From contig NZ_WRPK01000018.1 in the NCBI RefSeq assembly GCF_009755815.1, positions 1 through 64,000 on the forward strand: a stretch of 64,000 bases of DNA, read 5' to 3'. A program made the translations under genes and the position numbers. Each line of letters starts with the position of its first letter. Positions within the stretch are counted from its first letter, which is position 1. Positions 51,568 through 60,296 of the stretch are shown here, piece after piece. The stretch is from Flavisphingomonas formosensis (GTDB lineage: Bacteria; Pseudomonadota; Alphaproteobacteria; Sphingomonadales; Sphingomonadaceae). Under the pieces are notes generated by a model. It made no database searches. It saw only the letters and a program-made list of their open reading frames with translations, and was not told the DNA's origin.

Positions 51568-52500
51568 TCACGCGTCGAACGCGCTGGTGATGAAGCGACC
51601 GGCGCGATCGAGCGCGGTGCGGCTGCTCTCGAGATGGGCGACGTCGAGCTGGAAGACGTGGTGCATGCCTTCCCAGATCTCGAGCTGCACAGGCACGCCG
51701 GCGGCGGCCGCCCTGGCGGCGAACTGGCGGGAATCGTCAAGGAGGCGCTCCTCGGTGCCGACCTGGATGAGCAGCGGCGGCAGGCCGGCAAGATCGCCGT
51801 GCAACGGCGAGGCGAGCGGATCACTGGGATCATAGGCACCCACATATTTGCGCGCGCAGTCGGCCAGGTAGTCGTAGCCGATCAGCGCATCCGCGACCGC
51901 GGGATCGGTCATCGATCGACCCGTGAAGGCAAGATCCGCCCAGGGCGAGAAGACAACGCCGGCGATCGGCTTCGGCATCTCGCTCTGCCGGGCGAGCTGC
52001 GCCATCGTGACGAGCGACAGCCCACCGCCGGCGGAGTCCCCTACGATCGCAATGCGAGAGAAACCCTGCTCGACCAGATACGCATAGGCGGCAAGCGCCG
52101 CGTCGGGTGCGGCGGGCAGGCTGGCTTCCGGCGCGAGCGGATAGTCGATGGCGAGCGCCGGGATGTTGGTGCGGCTGACGATCTGGCTGACGAAACCGCG
52201 ATAGGCCTTGGCGGTGCCCTGCACATAGCCGCCGCCATGGATCAAGAGGATCGCCTGGCGTTCTGCCGATACGTCAGCCGGACGGACCCACCATCCGTGC
52301 ACCCGGTCGGTGGTAATTTCCTCGACGGTGATCCCGTCGACCATCGGGCAGGCGGCGATGAAGCGGTCGTAGATGTCGCGAGACGGACCGGTCGCGGTCG
52401 CCCAGAAGTCGGCGAAATGGGCCAGCAGCTTGCTCTCTCGCTCGCGCTCGGCATCGGATAGCCAAGCGACATTGGTCACCGTCGGTTCGAGCACAGTCAT
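51568..52500 (-). CDS. Alpha/beta hydrolase of the hormone-sensitive-lipase type
   Basis: The 310-aa esterase has the oxyanion motif LIHGGGYVQG, nucleophile elbow VGDSAGGGLS, a later Asp in GTEERLLDDS and the catalytic His in GMHHVFQ. No signal peptide, so it is cytoplasmic. GGAGGAG precedes ATG 52500. It hydrolyses short acyl or aryl esters. It sits 25 bases after wrbA and 17 before the GMC gene, in one operon. Confidence 0.9.
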   Translation of the reverse strand: MTVLEPTVTNVAWLSDAERERESKLLAHFADFWATATGPSRDIYDRFIAACPMVDGITVEEITTDRVHGWWVRPADVSAERQAILLIHGGGYVQGTAKAYRGFVSQIVSRTNIPALAIDYPLAPEASLPAAPDAALAAYAYLVEQGFSRIAIVGDSAGGGLSLVTMAQLARQSEMPKPIAGVVFSPWADLAFTGRSMTDPAVADALIGYDYLADCARKYVGAYDPSDPLASPLHGDLAGLPPLLIQVGTEERLLDDSRQFAARAAAAGVPVQLEIWEGMHHVFQLDVAHLESSRTALDRAGRFITSAFDA

Positions 52501-52525
52501 GTCGGGGTCTCCTCCAAGCAGCGGG

Positions 52526-53149
52526 TCAGGCCGAAGCGTTGTTCGGTTCGCCAATGCGGGCGGCGAGCTGCGCGATGCGCTCGCCCTGATAGCGGGCGAC
52601 GGCCAGGTCATCCTCGCCGGGCTTCTGGGTGTCGCCCTGCGAGATGAAAGTGGCCCCGTATGGCGTCCCCGCCTTGAACAAAGCCGGATGCGAATAGCCG
52701 AGCGGTACGATGATGAGGCCGAGATGGGCCATCACGTTGTAGATCGACAGCAGGGTAGACTCGTTCCCGCCATGCTTGGACGAGGTCGAGCCGAAGACTC
52801 CGCCGAGCTTGCCGTTGAGCTTGCCCTGGAACCAGACGCCCCCCAGACCATCGATATAGGCCTTCAGTTCGGATGCGATGCCGCCGAAGCGGGTCGGCGT
52901 GCCGAAGATGATCGCATCTGCCCAGACCGCGTCGTCGGCGGTCGGGGCCTCATACTTCTCGTTCATGGCTGCCGCATTCTCGGCCCAGCCAGGCGCCATC
53001 GCCATGATCTCGGGACCGACCATCTCGCGCGCCCGGCGCAGCCGTACCTCGGCGCCGAGCGCGCGCGCACCTTCCGCCACCGCCTCGGCAAGTGCCTCGG
53101 TCGAGCCATTGCGGGAATAGAAAGCGATCAGAATCCGGGGGTTTGTCAT
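52526..53149 (-). CDS. wrbA: NAD(P)H:quinone oxidoreductase, WrbA
   Basis: The 207-aa flavodoxin-fold protein has ILIAFYSRNGSTEALAEAVA (FMN phosphate loop), FGTPTRFGGIASELKAYID and GVFGSTSSKHGG, all WrbA features. It reduces quinones by two electrons and so avoids redox cycling. It lies between pirin and the esterase in the operon with operator site 2. Confidence 0.92.
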   Translation of the reverse strand: MTNPRILIAFYSRNGSTEALAEAVAEGARALGAEVRLRRAREMVGPEIMAMAPGWAENAAAMNEKYEAPTADDAVWADAIIFGTPTRFGGIASELKAYIDGLGGVWFQGKLNGKLGGVFGSTSSKHGGNESTLLSIYNVMAHLGLIIVPLGYSHPALFKAGTPYGATFISQGDTQKPGEDDLAVARYQGERIAQLAARIGEPNNASA

Positions 53150-53232
53150 TGTCGTGAACTCCTGACGTGTTGCGGCTTTCCCGCGACCGGGGTCGGCGCG
53201 GGTTGGCTGGGATCGAAGCGGTCTTGAGGCGC

Positions 53233-54090
53233 TCAGGCCGGAATGCGGCCGAACCTGCCTTGGGCGAAATCGGAAAGCGTTCGCCGAACCTCATCGGCAC
53301 TCGACATCACGAGCGGCCCATGTTTGAAGAACGCCTCGCGGATCGGCTTGCCGGCCATCAGAACGAAGTGCGCTGCTTCATCGGCGGTGATTGCGATGTC
53401 GATCGCCGTGCCGGCTGCCACTGTCGTCGCAGTGCCGGCCGCAAGCACCCGCTGCTCACCATCGACATCGATCGTGATCGCTCCCGACACGGCGTAGAGC
53501 CAAGCCTGCTGCTCTTCTGGCAAGAGATGGCGGAATTGCCCGCCATCGTCCAGGAACCCGTCGAGCATCGTCATCTCTTCGGGGGTGCCGGTCTCGCCCA
53601 CAAGGCCGTTACTGGCGCCCAGCACGACACGCACACGATGGCCATCGCTGGCGATCGTCGGGATCTTGGCGGCACCGACGTGCAGCGCGCGCGCGGGTTC
53701 TTTCTTCAGCCGCTTGGGCAGATTGACGAACAGCTGAAGCGCGTGGATGCGCGAACCCGGGCCCGGCTTCTCCTCGTGCGCGGCCCCGCTCGCCGCCGCC
53801 AGCCAATAGAGGTCGCCGGCCTTGAGCTCGATATTATGACCCAGCGTATCGCGGTTGAGAAAGCCACCTACCGAGTCTTCGAACATGGCGGTCACCGCCG
53901 AGATGCCGGCATGAAGATGCGGATCGAAGGTCGGCGCGGTCATGACGAAATGGTCGACCATCAGGAGCGGATCCATGCTGCCGCCGAACATCTCTTCCGA
54001 GAAATGATTGGCGGAGAAGCCCTCACCAATCGCGTGAGGTACACCCGTCACTACGGGTCCAAGCCGCGCATCGGCCGCGTCAGCATTCAT
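53233..54090 (-). CDS. Pirin-family protein
   Basis: The 285-aa bicupin has the pirin metal and fold motifs (DPHLHAGISAVTAMFEDS, then GDLYWLAAASGAAHEE) and a C-terminal cupin (GPLVMSSADEVRRTLSDF). Some pirins are quercetin dioxygenases and others regulators. ATG 54090 is chosen over GTG 54111. First gene of the operon; operator site 2 lies 104 bp upstream. The company of WrbA suggests a role in electrophile or quinone stress. Confidence 0.88.
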   Translation of the reverse strand: MNADAADARLGPVVTGVPHAIGEGFSANHFSEEMFGGSMDPLLMVDHFVMTAPTFDPHLHAGISAVTAMFEDSVGGFLNRDTLGHNIELKAGDLYWLAAASGAAHEEKPGPGSRIHALQLFVNLPKRLKKEPARALHVGAAKIPTIASDGHRVRVVLGASNGLVGETGTPEEMTMLDGFLDDGGQFRHLLPEEQQAWLYAVSGAITIDVDGEQRVLAAGTATTVAAGTAIDIAITADEAAHFVLMAGKPIREAFFKHGPLVMSSADEVRRTLSDFAQGRFGRIPA

Positions 54091-54193
54091 GATCTTATTG
54101 AGGCTGCCCACTGCAATCGCTCCAAGTGCGTTTCTGACGAGGCGATTATGCAGCCGCTTCTCTGGACGAAAAGACGATCATTATCGAACTTAG

Positions 54194-54211
54194 CGTCCAT
54201 TCCATTGGACG
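54194..54211. promoter_or_regulatory. 18-bp operator, site 2 (before pirin operon)
   Basis: CGTCCATTCCATTGGACG differs from site 1 in one arm base and in the centre. It is 104 bp upstream of the pirin ATG, in the gap between pirin and the end of the lysR gene, the usual distance for a LysR activation site. Confidence 0.65.
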
Positions 54212-54271
54212 ATTATCCACGCGGCTTAGAAGCGGAATGCGGCGCACCCCGCGCCCGATCCGGCGATCGCC

Positions 54272-55183
54272 CTACATCAGCACGCGCTTGGGGAACTCCG
54301 CCGTCAGATGATCGAGGAAAGCCCGAACCGAAGGGAGCAGGCCTTGCCGGTAGGGGATCAGCGCGGTCAAGGTCGAGTCGCCCGCGATCCAGTCGGGGAG
54401 AATGCGGACGATCGTTCCTGCCTGGACCTCTGGGCGGCAGATATAGCCGGGCAGCGCCACAATACCGAGCCCCTTGATCGCCGCTTGTTTCAGGCCGACC
54501 ATGTCATCCCCTAGCAACCGTGGCGTCAGCGGCATCACGATCTCATCTCGCTTTTGACGCGCGTGGCGCAGCTTCCACACCGGATCGACCCCGGTCCGCA
54601 TCATGAACAGAGACGGATGCCGCTCCAGATCCTGCGGGGTTTTGGGGGCACCCTGTGCTTCCACATAGTCCGCTCCGGCGAACAGGAACCAAGGCGCGGG
54701 TGCCAGCGTGCGCTGGACGAGATTCGAGTCCGGCAAGGGGTCGGAATGAGCACGCACGGCTATGTCGAAATTTTCGCCGACGATATCGACCGTCCGGTCA
54801 GCGGCGTGGGCCACCACGTTGACCTTTGGATGCTGGACAAGGAAGTCTGCGATGATCTCGGCCAGCGCGAACTGCATCGTGGCCGATCCAGCCGTGCAGC
54901 GCACCGTGCCCATAGGTTCGCTCAAGCGACCGCGGATGATTGTCTCGGCCATTTCCGCCTCGCGCAGCATGGCGACCGCGTGACGGTAGAAATCCTCGCC
55001 CGAGTCCGTCATGCCGAAACGTCGTGATGTGCGGTTCAGCAAGCGGACGCCAAGTTCCGCCTCGAGCTGCTGAATGCGATGGCTCAGCGTCGATTTGGGA
55101 ACGCGTAGCGTGCGCCCTGCTGCGGTGAAGCCGCCACGGTCGACCACCTGCACAAAGTAAAAAAAGTCGTTCAGGTCCAGCAC
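54272..55183 (-). CDS. LysR-family regulator of the redox block
   Basis: The 303-aa regulator starts at GTG 55183 (AGGGGG upstream), reading LDLNDFFYFVQVVDRGGFTA as relatives do; GTG 55201 would add six residues. The helix-turn-helix is RVPKSTLSHRIQQLEAELG. The group is that of LTTRs next to pirin and quinone-reductase genes (QhpR/YhaJ-like). Operator site 3 sits 25 bp upstream of it and between it and the hydrolase gene. It is the likely controller of all three sites. Confidence 0.9.
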   Translation of the reverse strand: MLDLNDFFYFVQVVDRGGFTAAGRTLRVPKSTLSHRIQQLEAELGVRLLNRTSRRFGMTDSGEDFYRHAVAMLREAEMAETIIRGRLSEPMGTVRCTAGSATMQFALAEIIADFLVQHPKVNVVAHAADRTVDIVGENFDIAVRAHSDPLPDSNLVQRTLAPAPWFLFAGADYVEAQGAPKTPQDLERHPSLFMMRTGVDPVWKLRHARQKRDEIVMPLTPRLLGDDMVGLKQAAIKGLGIVALPGYICRPEVQAGTIVRILPDWIAGDSTLTALIPYRQGLLPSVRAFLDHLTAEFPKRVLM

Positions 55184-55207
55184 GGCATCCCCCTGCAGCA
55201 CGATCAG

Positions 55208-55225
55208 CGTTCAACCTGTTGGACG
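55208..55225. promoter_or_regulatory. 18-bp operator, site 3 (lysR/hydrolase divergent promoter)
   Basis: CGTTCAACCTGTTGGACG has 7-bp arms with one mismatch and the same four-base spacer as site 1. It serves both the lysR gene (autoregulation) and the hydrolase gene 107 bp away. Confidence 0.65.
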
Positions 55226-55331
55226 CTGCGTCGCAATTCTGCCGACTATTCGGCCTTTGGTCCAGCCTCTAGCCTCCACCCATCACGAACCTGATCGTGA
55301 TCGTCGATCCCTTATTGGCTGGAGAGCAGAG

Positions 55332-55949
55332 ATGACCGAGCGAACCTATGAACCGCTGTCCAAGGACAATGCCGCCGTGATCCTGGTGGATCACCAGGTG
55401 AACCTGATGACCGGGGTGCGCGATTACGAGACGGGCGAATTAAAGCACAACGTCGTCGCGCTTGCCCGCGCGGCCAAGGCGCTCGGCTTGCCGATCGTCG
55501 CGACCAGTACCGCGCGCGAAACCTTGTGGGGGCCGACCTTCCCTGAACTGGTGGAGGCTTTGGACGGCATCGAGATCATCGACCGCTCCACCGTGAACGC
55601 CTATGACGACCCACGCGTCGCCACTGCGATCGAAGCAACCGGCCGCAAGAAGCTGATCTTCGCCGGCATCTCGCTCGAAGTCTGCGCAGCTTTCCCGGCG
55701 ATGACCGCGGTTGCGAAGGGCTATGACGCCTATGTCGCCGTCGACGCGTCCGGCACGTTCAGCAAGACCAAGCACGACGTCAATCTGCTTCGCCTTCAGC
55801 AGGCGGGCGTCGTTGTATCCGACTATGCGACGCTCATGGTCGAGGTTCTTCATGACAACGCTGCCCCGGAGTCTGCGGCCGTCTATGACGCGCTAGACAT
55901 GCCGTGGGCCAAGCTCGTCGGCCAGATCGTTGGCCACTACGCAAAATAG
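55332..55949 (+). CDS. Isochorismatase-fold hydrolase (YcaC-like)
   Basis: The 205-aa protein keeps the triad positions: Asp20 (ILVDHQVNLM), a Lys in the central part and Cys118 (ISLEVCAAFPAM). YcaC-type enzymes have this length and are often induced with pirin and WrbA-type genes. The natural substrate of YcaC is not settled. Divergent from lysR; a clear hairpin follows the stop. Confidence 0.88.
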   Translation: MTERTYEPLSKDNAAVILVDHQVNLMTGVRDYETGELKHNVVALARAAKALGLPIVATSTARETLWGPTFPELVEALDGIEIIDRSTVNAYDDPRVATAIEATGRKKLIFAGISLEVCAAFPAMTAVAKGYDAYVAVDASGTFSKTKHDVNLLRLQQAGVVVSDYATLMVEVLHDNAAPESAAVYDALDMPWAKLVGQIVGHYAK

Positions 55950-55958
55950 AACACGCGG

Positions 55959-55978
55959 GGCCACGCTGGAGCGTGGCC
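55959..55978 (+). terminator. Hairpin after the hydrolase gene
   Basis: GGCCACGC and GCGTGGCC form an 8-bp perfect stem with a TGGA loop, nine bases after the stop. A T-rich stretch (CGTTCGTCTCTGTTTGG) follows. Good intrinsic terminator candidate. Confidence 0.7.
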
Positions 55979-56161
55979 TCGTTCGTCTCTGTTTGGAGAA
56001 GCCGCCCTCAGCGCGATCACATTGTTGATCGTCGATCTGGATCGGCGGCACCCGATAAAAAAACGTCTGCCGAGAGCTTCCGGCAACTATCGAAAGCGTT
56101 ATCCCGCCGAAACTTCGCTACGCTATCCCCACATATCCAAAACTACGACCCGTCACTCCCA

Positions 56162-56648
56162 CTCGATTGTTCGGGACCATGTCAACCATCTGAATTTATT
56201 GCAGAAAATATTTTTGCGCACAAATACTACCGGCCCAGGACCCGTCAGAAACCTACACTGCTGATATCATTGAGGGATTTCCGCCGGCCTTCGCAAGCTA
56301 TCTATCGACTACTATCGGCTCTTTGCGCGCTGTTCCGGCTCTGACGCCCGAACTCAGATCGCGGCAAAAAGTACCGTCAACCTCGGCAGAATCCGGCGCC
56401 AACGCGAACGGGCAAAGTCTGGCCGGCATCAGGGCTCCTCCACACTTAAGGATAAAATGACCAAGAAGCCAAGCCCCGTGCGCGTCCTGATGATGCCAAT
56501 AGGATGACGACGATGGAGATCCGGTGGGATACTCCTGCCCCGCCACCGCACTGACCGGGCTGCCACGAACGCTTCGACCGCGCGAACTCCGACTGATCGT
56601 GCCGCTTGCCGACGGCACGATCTACGAAATGGAGAAACGCGGGGACTT
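56162..56648 (+). repeat. Long imperfect direct repeat, copy 2
   Basis: This is the second copy of the segment at 43763-44252. Similarity stops abruptly inside the alpA gene at about 56648, while copy 1 continues to a full alpA. About 11.9 kb separate the two copies. Confidence 0.85.
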
Positions 56649-56688
56649 GGGCCGCGCTACTTGGAGATTATTACACGGAGCGGAATGA
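56524..56688 (+). pseudogene. Truncated alpA
   Basis: The frame from GTG 56524 reads TGLPRTLRPRELRLIVPLAD, then GTIYEMEKRGD, as in the intact AlpA, and then diverges into GRATWRLLHGAE and a stop after 54 codons. The recognition wing is missing, so it is not expected to bind DNA. It marks the right-hand break of the repeat. Confidence 0.75.
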
Positions 56689-56784
56689 TGAAGTGCCGAC
56701 ACGGGTCGTTCTCGCCCGGTCGGCATCGAAGCACAAAGGCGCTGCGGATCGGGAATGGACCCGACCCTATCGCAGGAATTCGCC

Positions 56785-57396
56785 ATGAAGCTTCATCATC
56801 ATCCCCTGTCGGGCCACTCGCACCGCGCTGTATTGGCTGCGTCTCTCCTCAACGTTCCCCACGAGCTGGTCGAAGTCGATCTCAAGGCCGGCGCACACAA
56901 GCGGCCCGAGTTTCTCGCCCTCAACCCGTTTGGCCAGGTGCCGGTGCTGGAAGATGACGGCGTGGTCGTGGCGGACTCGAACGCGATCCTCGTCTATCTC
57001 GCCAAGAAGTCAGGCCGCACGGATTGGCTGCCCGAAGATCCGAGCGGCGCAGCCGCCGTCCAGCGCTGGCTGTCCGTAGCTGCGGGTGAGGTTGCATATG
57101 GTCCCGCAGCAGCCCGGCTCATCACGGTGTTCGGTGCGAAGTTCAACGCGGACGAGGTGATCGGTCGCGCTCATACCCTGCTTGGCCGTCTCGAAGCCCG
57201 CCTGGAAGACGCTAACTGGCTAGTTGGCTCGCAGCCGACGATCGCCGACGTCGCCATCTACAGCTATGTCGCACGGGCGCCGGAGGGCAATGTCAATCTT
57301 ACGGCCTACCCGAACGTGAACGCCTTCCTTCGCCGGGTCGAGGCGCTGCCGGGCTTCGTGCCCTTCGTGAAGACCCCGGTCGGCCTGGCGGCATAA
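56785..57396 (+). CDS. Glutathione S-transferase family protein
   Basis: The 203-aa GST has an N-terminal thioredoxin fold ([20 protein letters not shown], then [13 protein letters not shown] and [13 protein letters not shown], the glutathione-binding ES/DS motif) and a helical C-terminal domain ([14 protein letters not shown]). It conjugates or reduces electrophiles. It heads an operon with a PNPOx fusion and an AhpD-like gene. Confidence 0.92.
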   Translation: MKLHHHPLSGHSHRAVLAASLLNVPHELVEVDLKAGAHKRPEFLALNPFGQVPVLEDDGVVVADSNAILVYLAKKSGRTDWLPEDPSGAAAVQRWLSVAAGEVAYGPAAARLITVFGAKFNADEVIGRAHTLLGRLEARLEDANWLVGSQPTIADVAIYSYVARAPEGNVNLTAYPNVNAFLRRVEALPGFVPFVKTPVGLAA

Positions 57397-57410
57397 TCAT
57401 GCCGCCGACA

Positions 57411-57437
57411 GCGGGCGCCCCGCCATGGAGCGCCCGC
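57411..57437 (+). terminator. Hairpin between GST and PNPOx fusion genes
   Basis: GCGGGCGC and GCGCCCGC make a perfect 8-bp stem with an 11-base loop. No T-run follows. It could attenuate or stabilise the mRNA ends between the genes. Confidence 0.45.
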
Positions 57438-57463
57438 CAGCCCCTAGCAGAGGCACGAGAACG

Positions 57464-59533
57464 ATGACGTCGAACTTCACAAAGCTCCCGGTCTGGCATG
57501 AAGGCGAGCGTTTCATTCAGGAGAAGGTCGGCGTCGCAGAGCGCATGGCGTCGGTGGGCCAGCGGGTCATCCGCGACTATATGCCCGATCAGCACCGCGA
57601 ATTTTACGCCAAGCTCCCGTTCATCGTGCTCGGGAGCGTCGACGAGGCCGGCGCGCCTTGGGCGACGTTCCTCGAGGGGCGCTCCGGGTTCATCACCTCT
57701 CCCGACGCGACCACGCTTGAGGTCGACGCAAGCGCGGACCCGACCGATCCCGCCGCCTCAGGGCTTGCACCGTGCAAGCCTATTGGACTGCTCGGCATCG
57801 AGATGCACACCCGTCGACGCAACCGCATGAACGGCGTGGTTGGCGAGGCCTCACACGGTTTCCGGATCGACGTCGACCAGAGTTTCGGCAACTGCCCGCG
57901 ATACATCCAGCTTCGCGATTTCAGCTATGCCCGCGATCCCGGCACGCTCTATGCCGGCGCAGTCGAGGCCCTGAGCGCGCTCGACGCCGCCTCACGGGCC
58001 ATGATCGCAGGCGCTGACAGCTTCTTCGTGGCCTCCTATGCCGACCGCGACGATCGCCGGCAGGTCGATGTCTCCCATCGCGGCGGCAAAGCCGGGTTCG
58101 TCCGCATCGCCGACGATGGCACGCTCACCATTCCCGACTTCGACGGCAACCTGTTCTTCAACACGCTCGGCAACATCCTCCTCAACGGCAAAGCCGGGTT
58201 GCTGTTCGTGGATTACGCGAGCGGCGACGTGCTCCAGATGACCGGCACGACCGAAGTCATCTTCGACAGCCCCGAGATCGCCGCGTTTCAGGGCACGGAG
58301 CGGCTCTGGACGTTCACCCCGCAGACGATCGTGCGCCGACGCGGTGCGCTTGCCTTGCGCTGGGCCATGCAGGCGGAACCATGGTCGCCGAGTTCGCTGA
58401 TGACCGGCGATTGGGACGAGGCCGCCAACCGCCTTCGCGCGGCCGAGCTGTCGACTCGGTGGCGCCCGCTCAAGGTGACGAAGATCGTCGACGAGAGCAG
58501 CTCGATCCGTTCCTTTCACCTCCAGCCCGGTGATGGCGCCGGTCTGCTGCCGCACCAGGCGGGACAGCATCTCCCGATCCGTCTGACGCTTCCCGGCGAC
58601 GACAAGCCCGTCATCCGGAACTATACGCTGTCCGCCGCCCCCTCGGATGGGGTCTATCGCCTCAGCATCAAGCGCGAGGGCGCGGTCTCGAGGCATCTTC
58701 ACGATAGTGTCCGCGTCGATGACGTGATCGAGGCGCGCGCGCCCGCCGGCGACTTCACGATCGACGCGCGCGAGACGCGCCCCGCCGTTCTGCTGGCGGG
58801 CGGTGTCGGCATCACGCCGATGCTCGCGATGCTGCGCCACGTCGTCTATGAGGGCGTCCGCAAACAGCGTGTCCGTCCGACCTATCTGTTCCACGCTGCC
58901 CGAACCAAGGCGGAGCGCCCATTCGGTCCCGAGCTGGCGACGCTGGTCGAAAACTCCTTCAGCACCGTGAAGCTCATTCGCGTTCTCAGCGATCCCACGG
59001 ATGCCGCCGAAGGCATCGATTACGAGGCCGCTGGCCGGATCGACATGGCCTTGCTCACCCGCTTCCTGCCGTTCAACGATTATGATTTCTACCTCTGTGG
59101 CCCACCAGCCTTCACCCAGGCGCTCTATGATGGGCTACGCTCGCTGAATATCGCAGACGCGCGCATCCACGCCGAAGCATTCGGGCCGTCCTCCCTGGTA
59201 CGCACGCCCGACGTCACAGCGTCCGCTCAAGCGCCGCAGCGTCCTGCCTCCACGAAGCCGGTGCCCGTGGCCTTCATGGCCTCGGCTAAGGAGGCGCGCT
59301 GGACGCCAGCATCCGGAACGCTTCTGGACCTTGCCGAGGCGCGGGGCTTGTCACCCGAATTTAGCTGCCGCGAAGGCACCTGCGGAACCTGCAAGACGAA
59401 GCTCTTGCGCGGGGCCGTCACCCACATCCGGCAACCAGGCGTGAGCCTCGCCGATGACGAGGTGCTGATCTGCAGCGCGGTGCCTGCTGAGCAGCAGTCG
59501 GTCGACGAGGACCGCATCCAACTGGAGGTGTGA
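57464..59533 (+). CDS. PNPOx-like / ferredoxin reductase / 2Fe-2S ferredoxin fusion
   Basis: This 689-aa three-part flavoprotein has an N-terminal pyridoxamine-phosphate-oxidase-like domain to about residue 300 (FIVLGSVDEAGAPWATFLEG, NTLGNILLNGKAGLLFVDY). An FNR-type FAD domain follows (RNYTLSAAP, ~395), then an NAD(P) domain (AVLLAGGVGITPMLAML, ~440). The C-terminal plant-type ferredoxin has C635, C640, C643 and C670 (FSCREGTCGTC). Electrons would flow NAD(P)H to FAD to 2Fe-2S. The role of the PNPOx part is unknown; detoxifying a quinone or nitro compound is plausible. ATG 57464 is preferred over 57425. Confidence 0.87.
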   Translation: MTSNFTKLPVWHEGERFIQEKVGVAERMASVGQRVIRDYMPDQHREFYAKLPFIVLGSVDEAGAPWATFLEGRSGFITSPDATTLEVDASADPTDPAASGLAPCKPIGLLGIEMHTRRRNRMNGVVGEASHGFRIDVDQSFGNCPRYIQLRDFSYARDPGTLYAGAVEALSALDAASRAMIAGADSFFVASYADRDDRRQVDVSHRGGKAGFVRIADDGTLTIPDFDGNLFFNTLGNILLNGKAGLLFVDYASGDVLQMTGTTEVIFDSPEIAAFQGTERLWTFTPQTIVRRRGALALRWAMQAEPWSPSSLMTGDWDEAANRLRAAELSTRWRPLKVTKIVDESSSIRSFHLQPGDGAGLLPHQAGQHLPIRLTLPGDDKPVIRNYTLSAAPSDGVYRLSIKREGAVSRHLHDSVRVDDVIEARAPAGDFTIDARETRPAVLLAGGVGITPMLAMLRHVVYEGVRKQRVRPTYLFHAARTKAERPFGPELATLVENSFSTVKLIRVLSDPTDAAEGIDYEAAGRIDMALLTRFLPFNDYDFYLCGPPAFTQALYDGLRSLNIADARIHAEAFGPSSLVRTPDVTASAQAPQRPASTKPVPVAFMASAKEARWTPASGTLLDLAEARGLSPEFSCREGTCGTCKTKLLRGAVTHIRQPGVSLADDEVLICSAVPAEQQSVDEDRIQLEV
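57762..57780. repeat. 19-bp palindrome, copy 1 (inside the fusion gene)
   Basis: GGCTTGCACCGTGCAAGCC has 9-bp perfect arms around one C. It lies within codons for LAPCKP of the fusion gene. An identical 19-mer occurs at 59632, just before the next gene. Confidence 0.7.
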
Positions 59534-59631
59534 GCTGCCAACGGCGCATTACATCCACCAGGTGAAACAATCCCTTCCGGATTTTCGGCATTCAGTCGCG
59601 CGCCGCGGCGGGCCATCTTCCCTTCATCGAA

Positions 59632-59650
59632 GGCTTGCACCGTGCAAGCC
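59632..59650. repeat. 19-bp palindrome, copy 2 (before the AhpD-like gene)
   Basis: This is an exact copy of the palindrome at 57762, placed 18 bp before ATG 59669 and next to AAGGAG. It could be an operator for an internal promoter or an mRNA hairpin that affects translation. Confidence 0.65.
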
Positions 59651-59668
59651 CTCAAGGAGTTGAACATC

Positions 59669-60217
59669 ATGTCCGTAATCCCCACCCCCGCCACGGTCGA
59701 CGACGCTCCCGAGGCATCGCGTCCGATCCTCGAAGCCATCCAGAAGCAGCTCGGCACCGTGCCCAATATTTTCCGGCTCGTCTCCACCAGCCCGGTTGCT
59801 CTCAATGCCCTTTCCGGGCTCCAGGGGGCCTTAGGGAAGGGCAAGCTGCCCGTCGCGACGCGCGAGCGTCTGGCGCTGACGATGGCGCAAGCGAATGGCT
59901 GCGACTATTGCCTGTCGGCCCACAGCTATACCGGCGCGCGCTTCGCCAAGCTCGATGACGCCGAGATCGCTGCCGCCCGCGCCGGCACGTCGAGCGATCC
60001 CAAGGCCGCCGCCGCCGTGGCCTTTGCCCGGGCTCTGACCGCCGCGCGCGGGTCGGTCGCGCCGGCCGAGGTCGAGAAGGTCCGCGCCGCCGGCTACTCC
60101 GACGCCGAAGTTCTCGAAATCATCGCGCATGTCGCGCTCAACACTTTCACCAACTACGTCAACGAGGCGCTTGGAACCGAGATCGACTTCCCCCGAGTCG
60201 ATCGCCTCGCAGCCTGA
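59669..60217 (+). CDS. AhpD-like carboxymuconolactone decarboxylase-family protein
   Basis: The 182-aa peroxidase-related protein has [14 protein letters not shown] near its start and the redox motif [12 protein letters not shown] (C78, C81, His85). It is longer than the AhpD-like protein at 48809 and belongs to the alkylhydroperoxidase-like group. ATG 59669 has AAGGAG; a GTG at 59642 lies inside the palindrome and is less likely. Confidence 0.88.
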   Translation: MSVIPTPATVDDAPEASRPILEAIQKQLGTVPNIFRLVSTSPVALNALSGLQGALGKGKLPVATRERLALTMAQANGCDYCLSAHSYTGARFAKLDDAEIAAARAGTSSDPKAAAAVAFARALTAARGSVAPAEVEKVRAAGYSDAEVLEIIAHVALNTFTNYVNEALGTEIDFPRVDRLAA

Positions 60218-60223
60218 CGTAGC

Positions 60224-60259
60224 GGCGGGCGGCCAATCAGCCCCTCCCAGCCGCCCGCC
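60224..60259 (+). terminator. Hairpin after the AhpD-like gene
   Basis: GGCGGGCGGC and GCCGCCCGCC form a perfect 10-bp stem with a 16-base loop, starting seven bases after the stop. No T-run. Confidence 0.5.
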
Positions 60260-60296
60260 ACCACCGTCCCGACACCACGACCGACAGGAGGTCCGC

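Noticed and set aside
50684-54477. Long plus-strand ORFs opposite GMC, esterase, WrbA and pirin
   Set aside because: They mirror four recognised minus-strand genes; no start sites or domains.
56606-56788. 60-aa ORF before the GST gene
   Set aside because: Overlaps the truncated alpA and has no ribosome-binding site.
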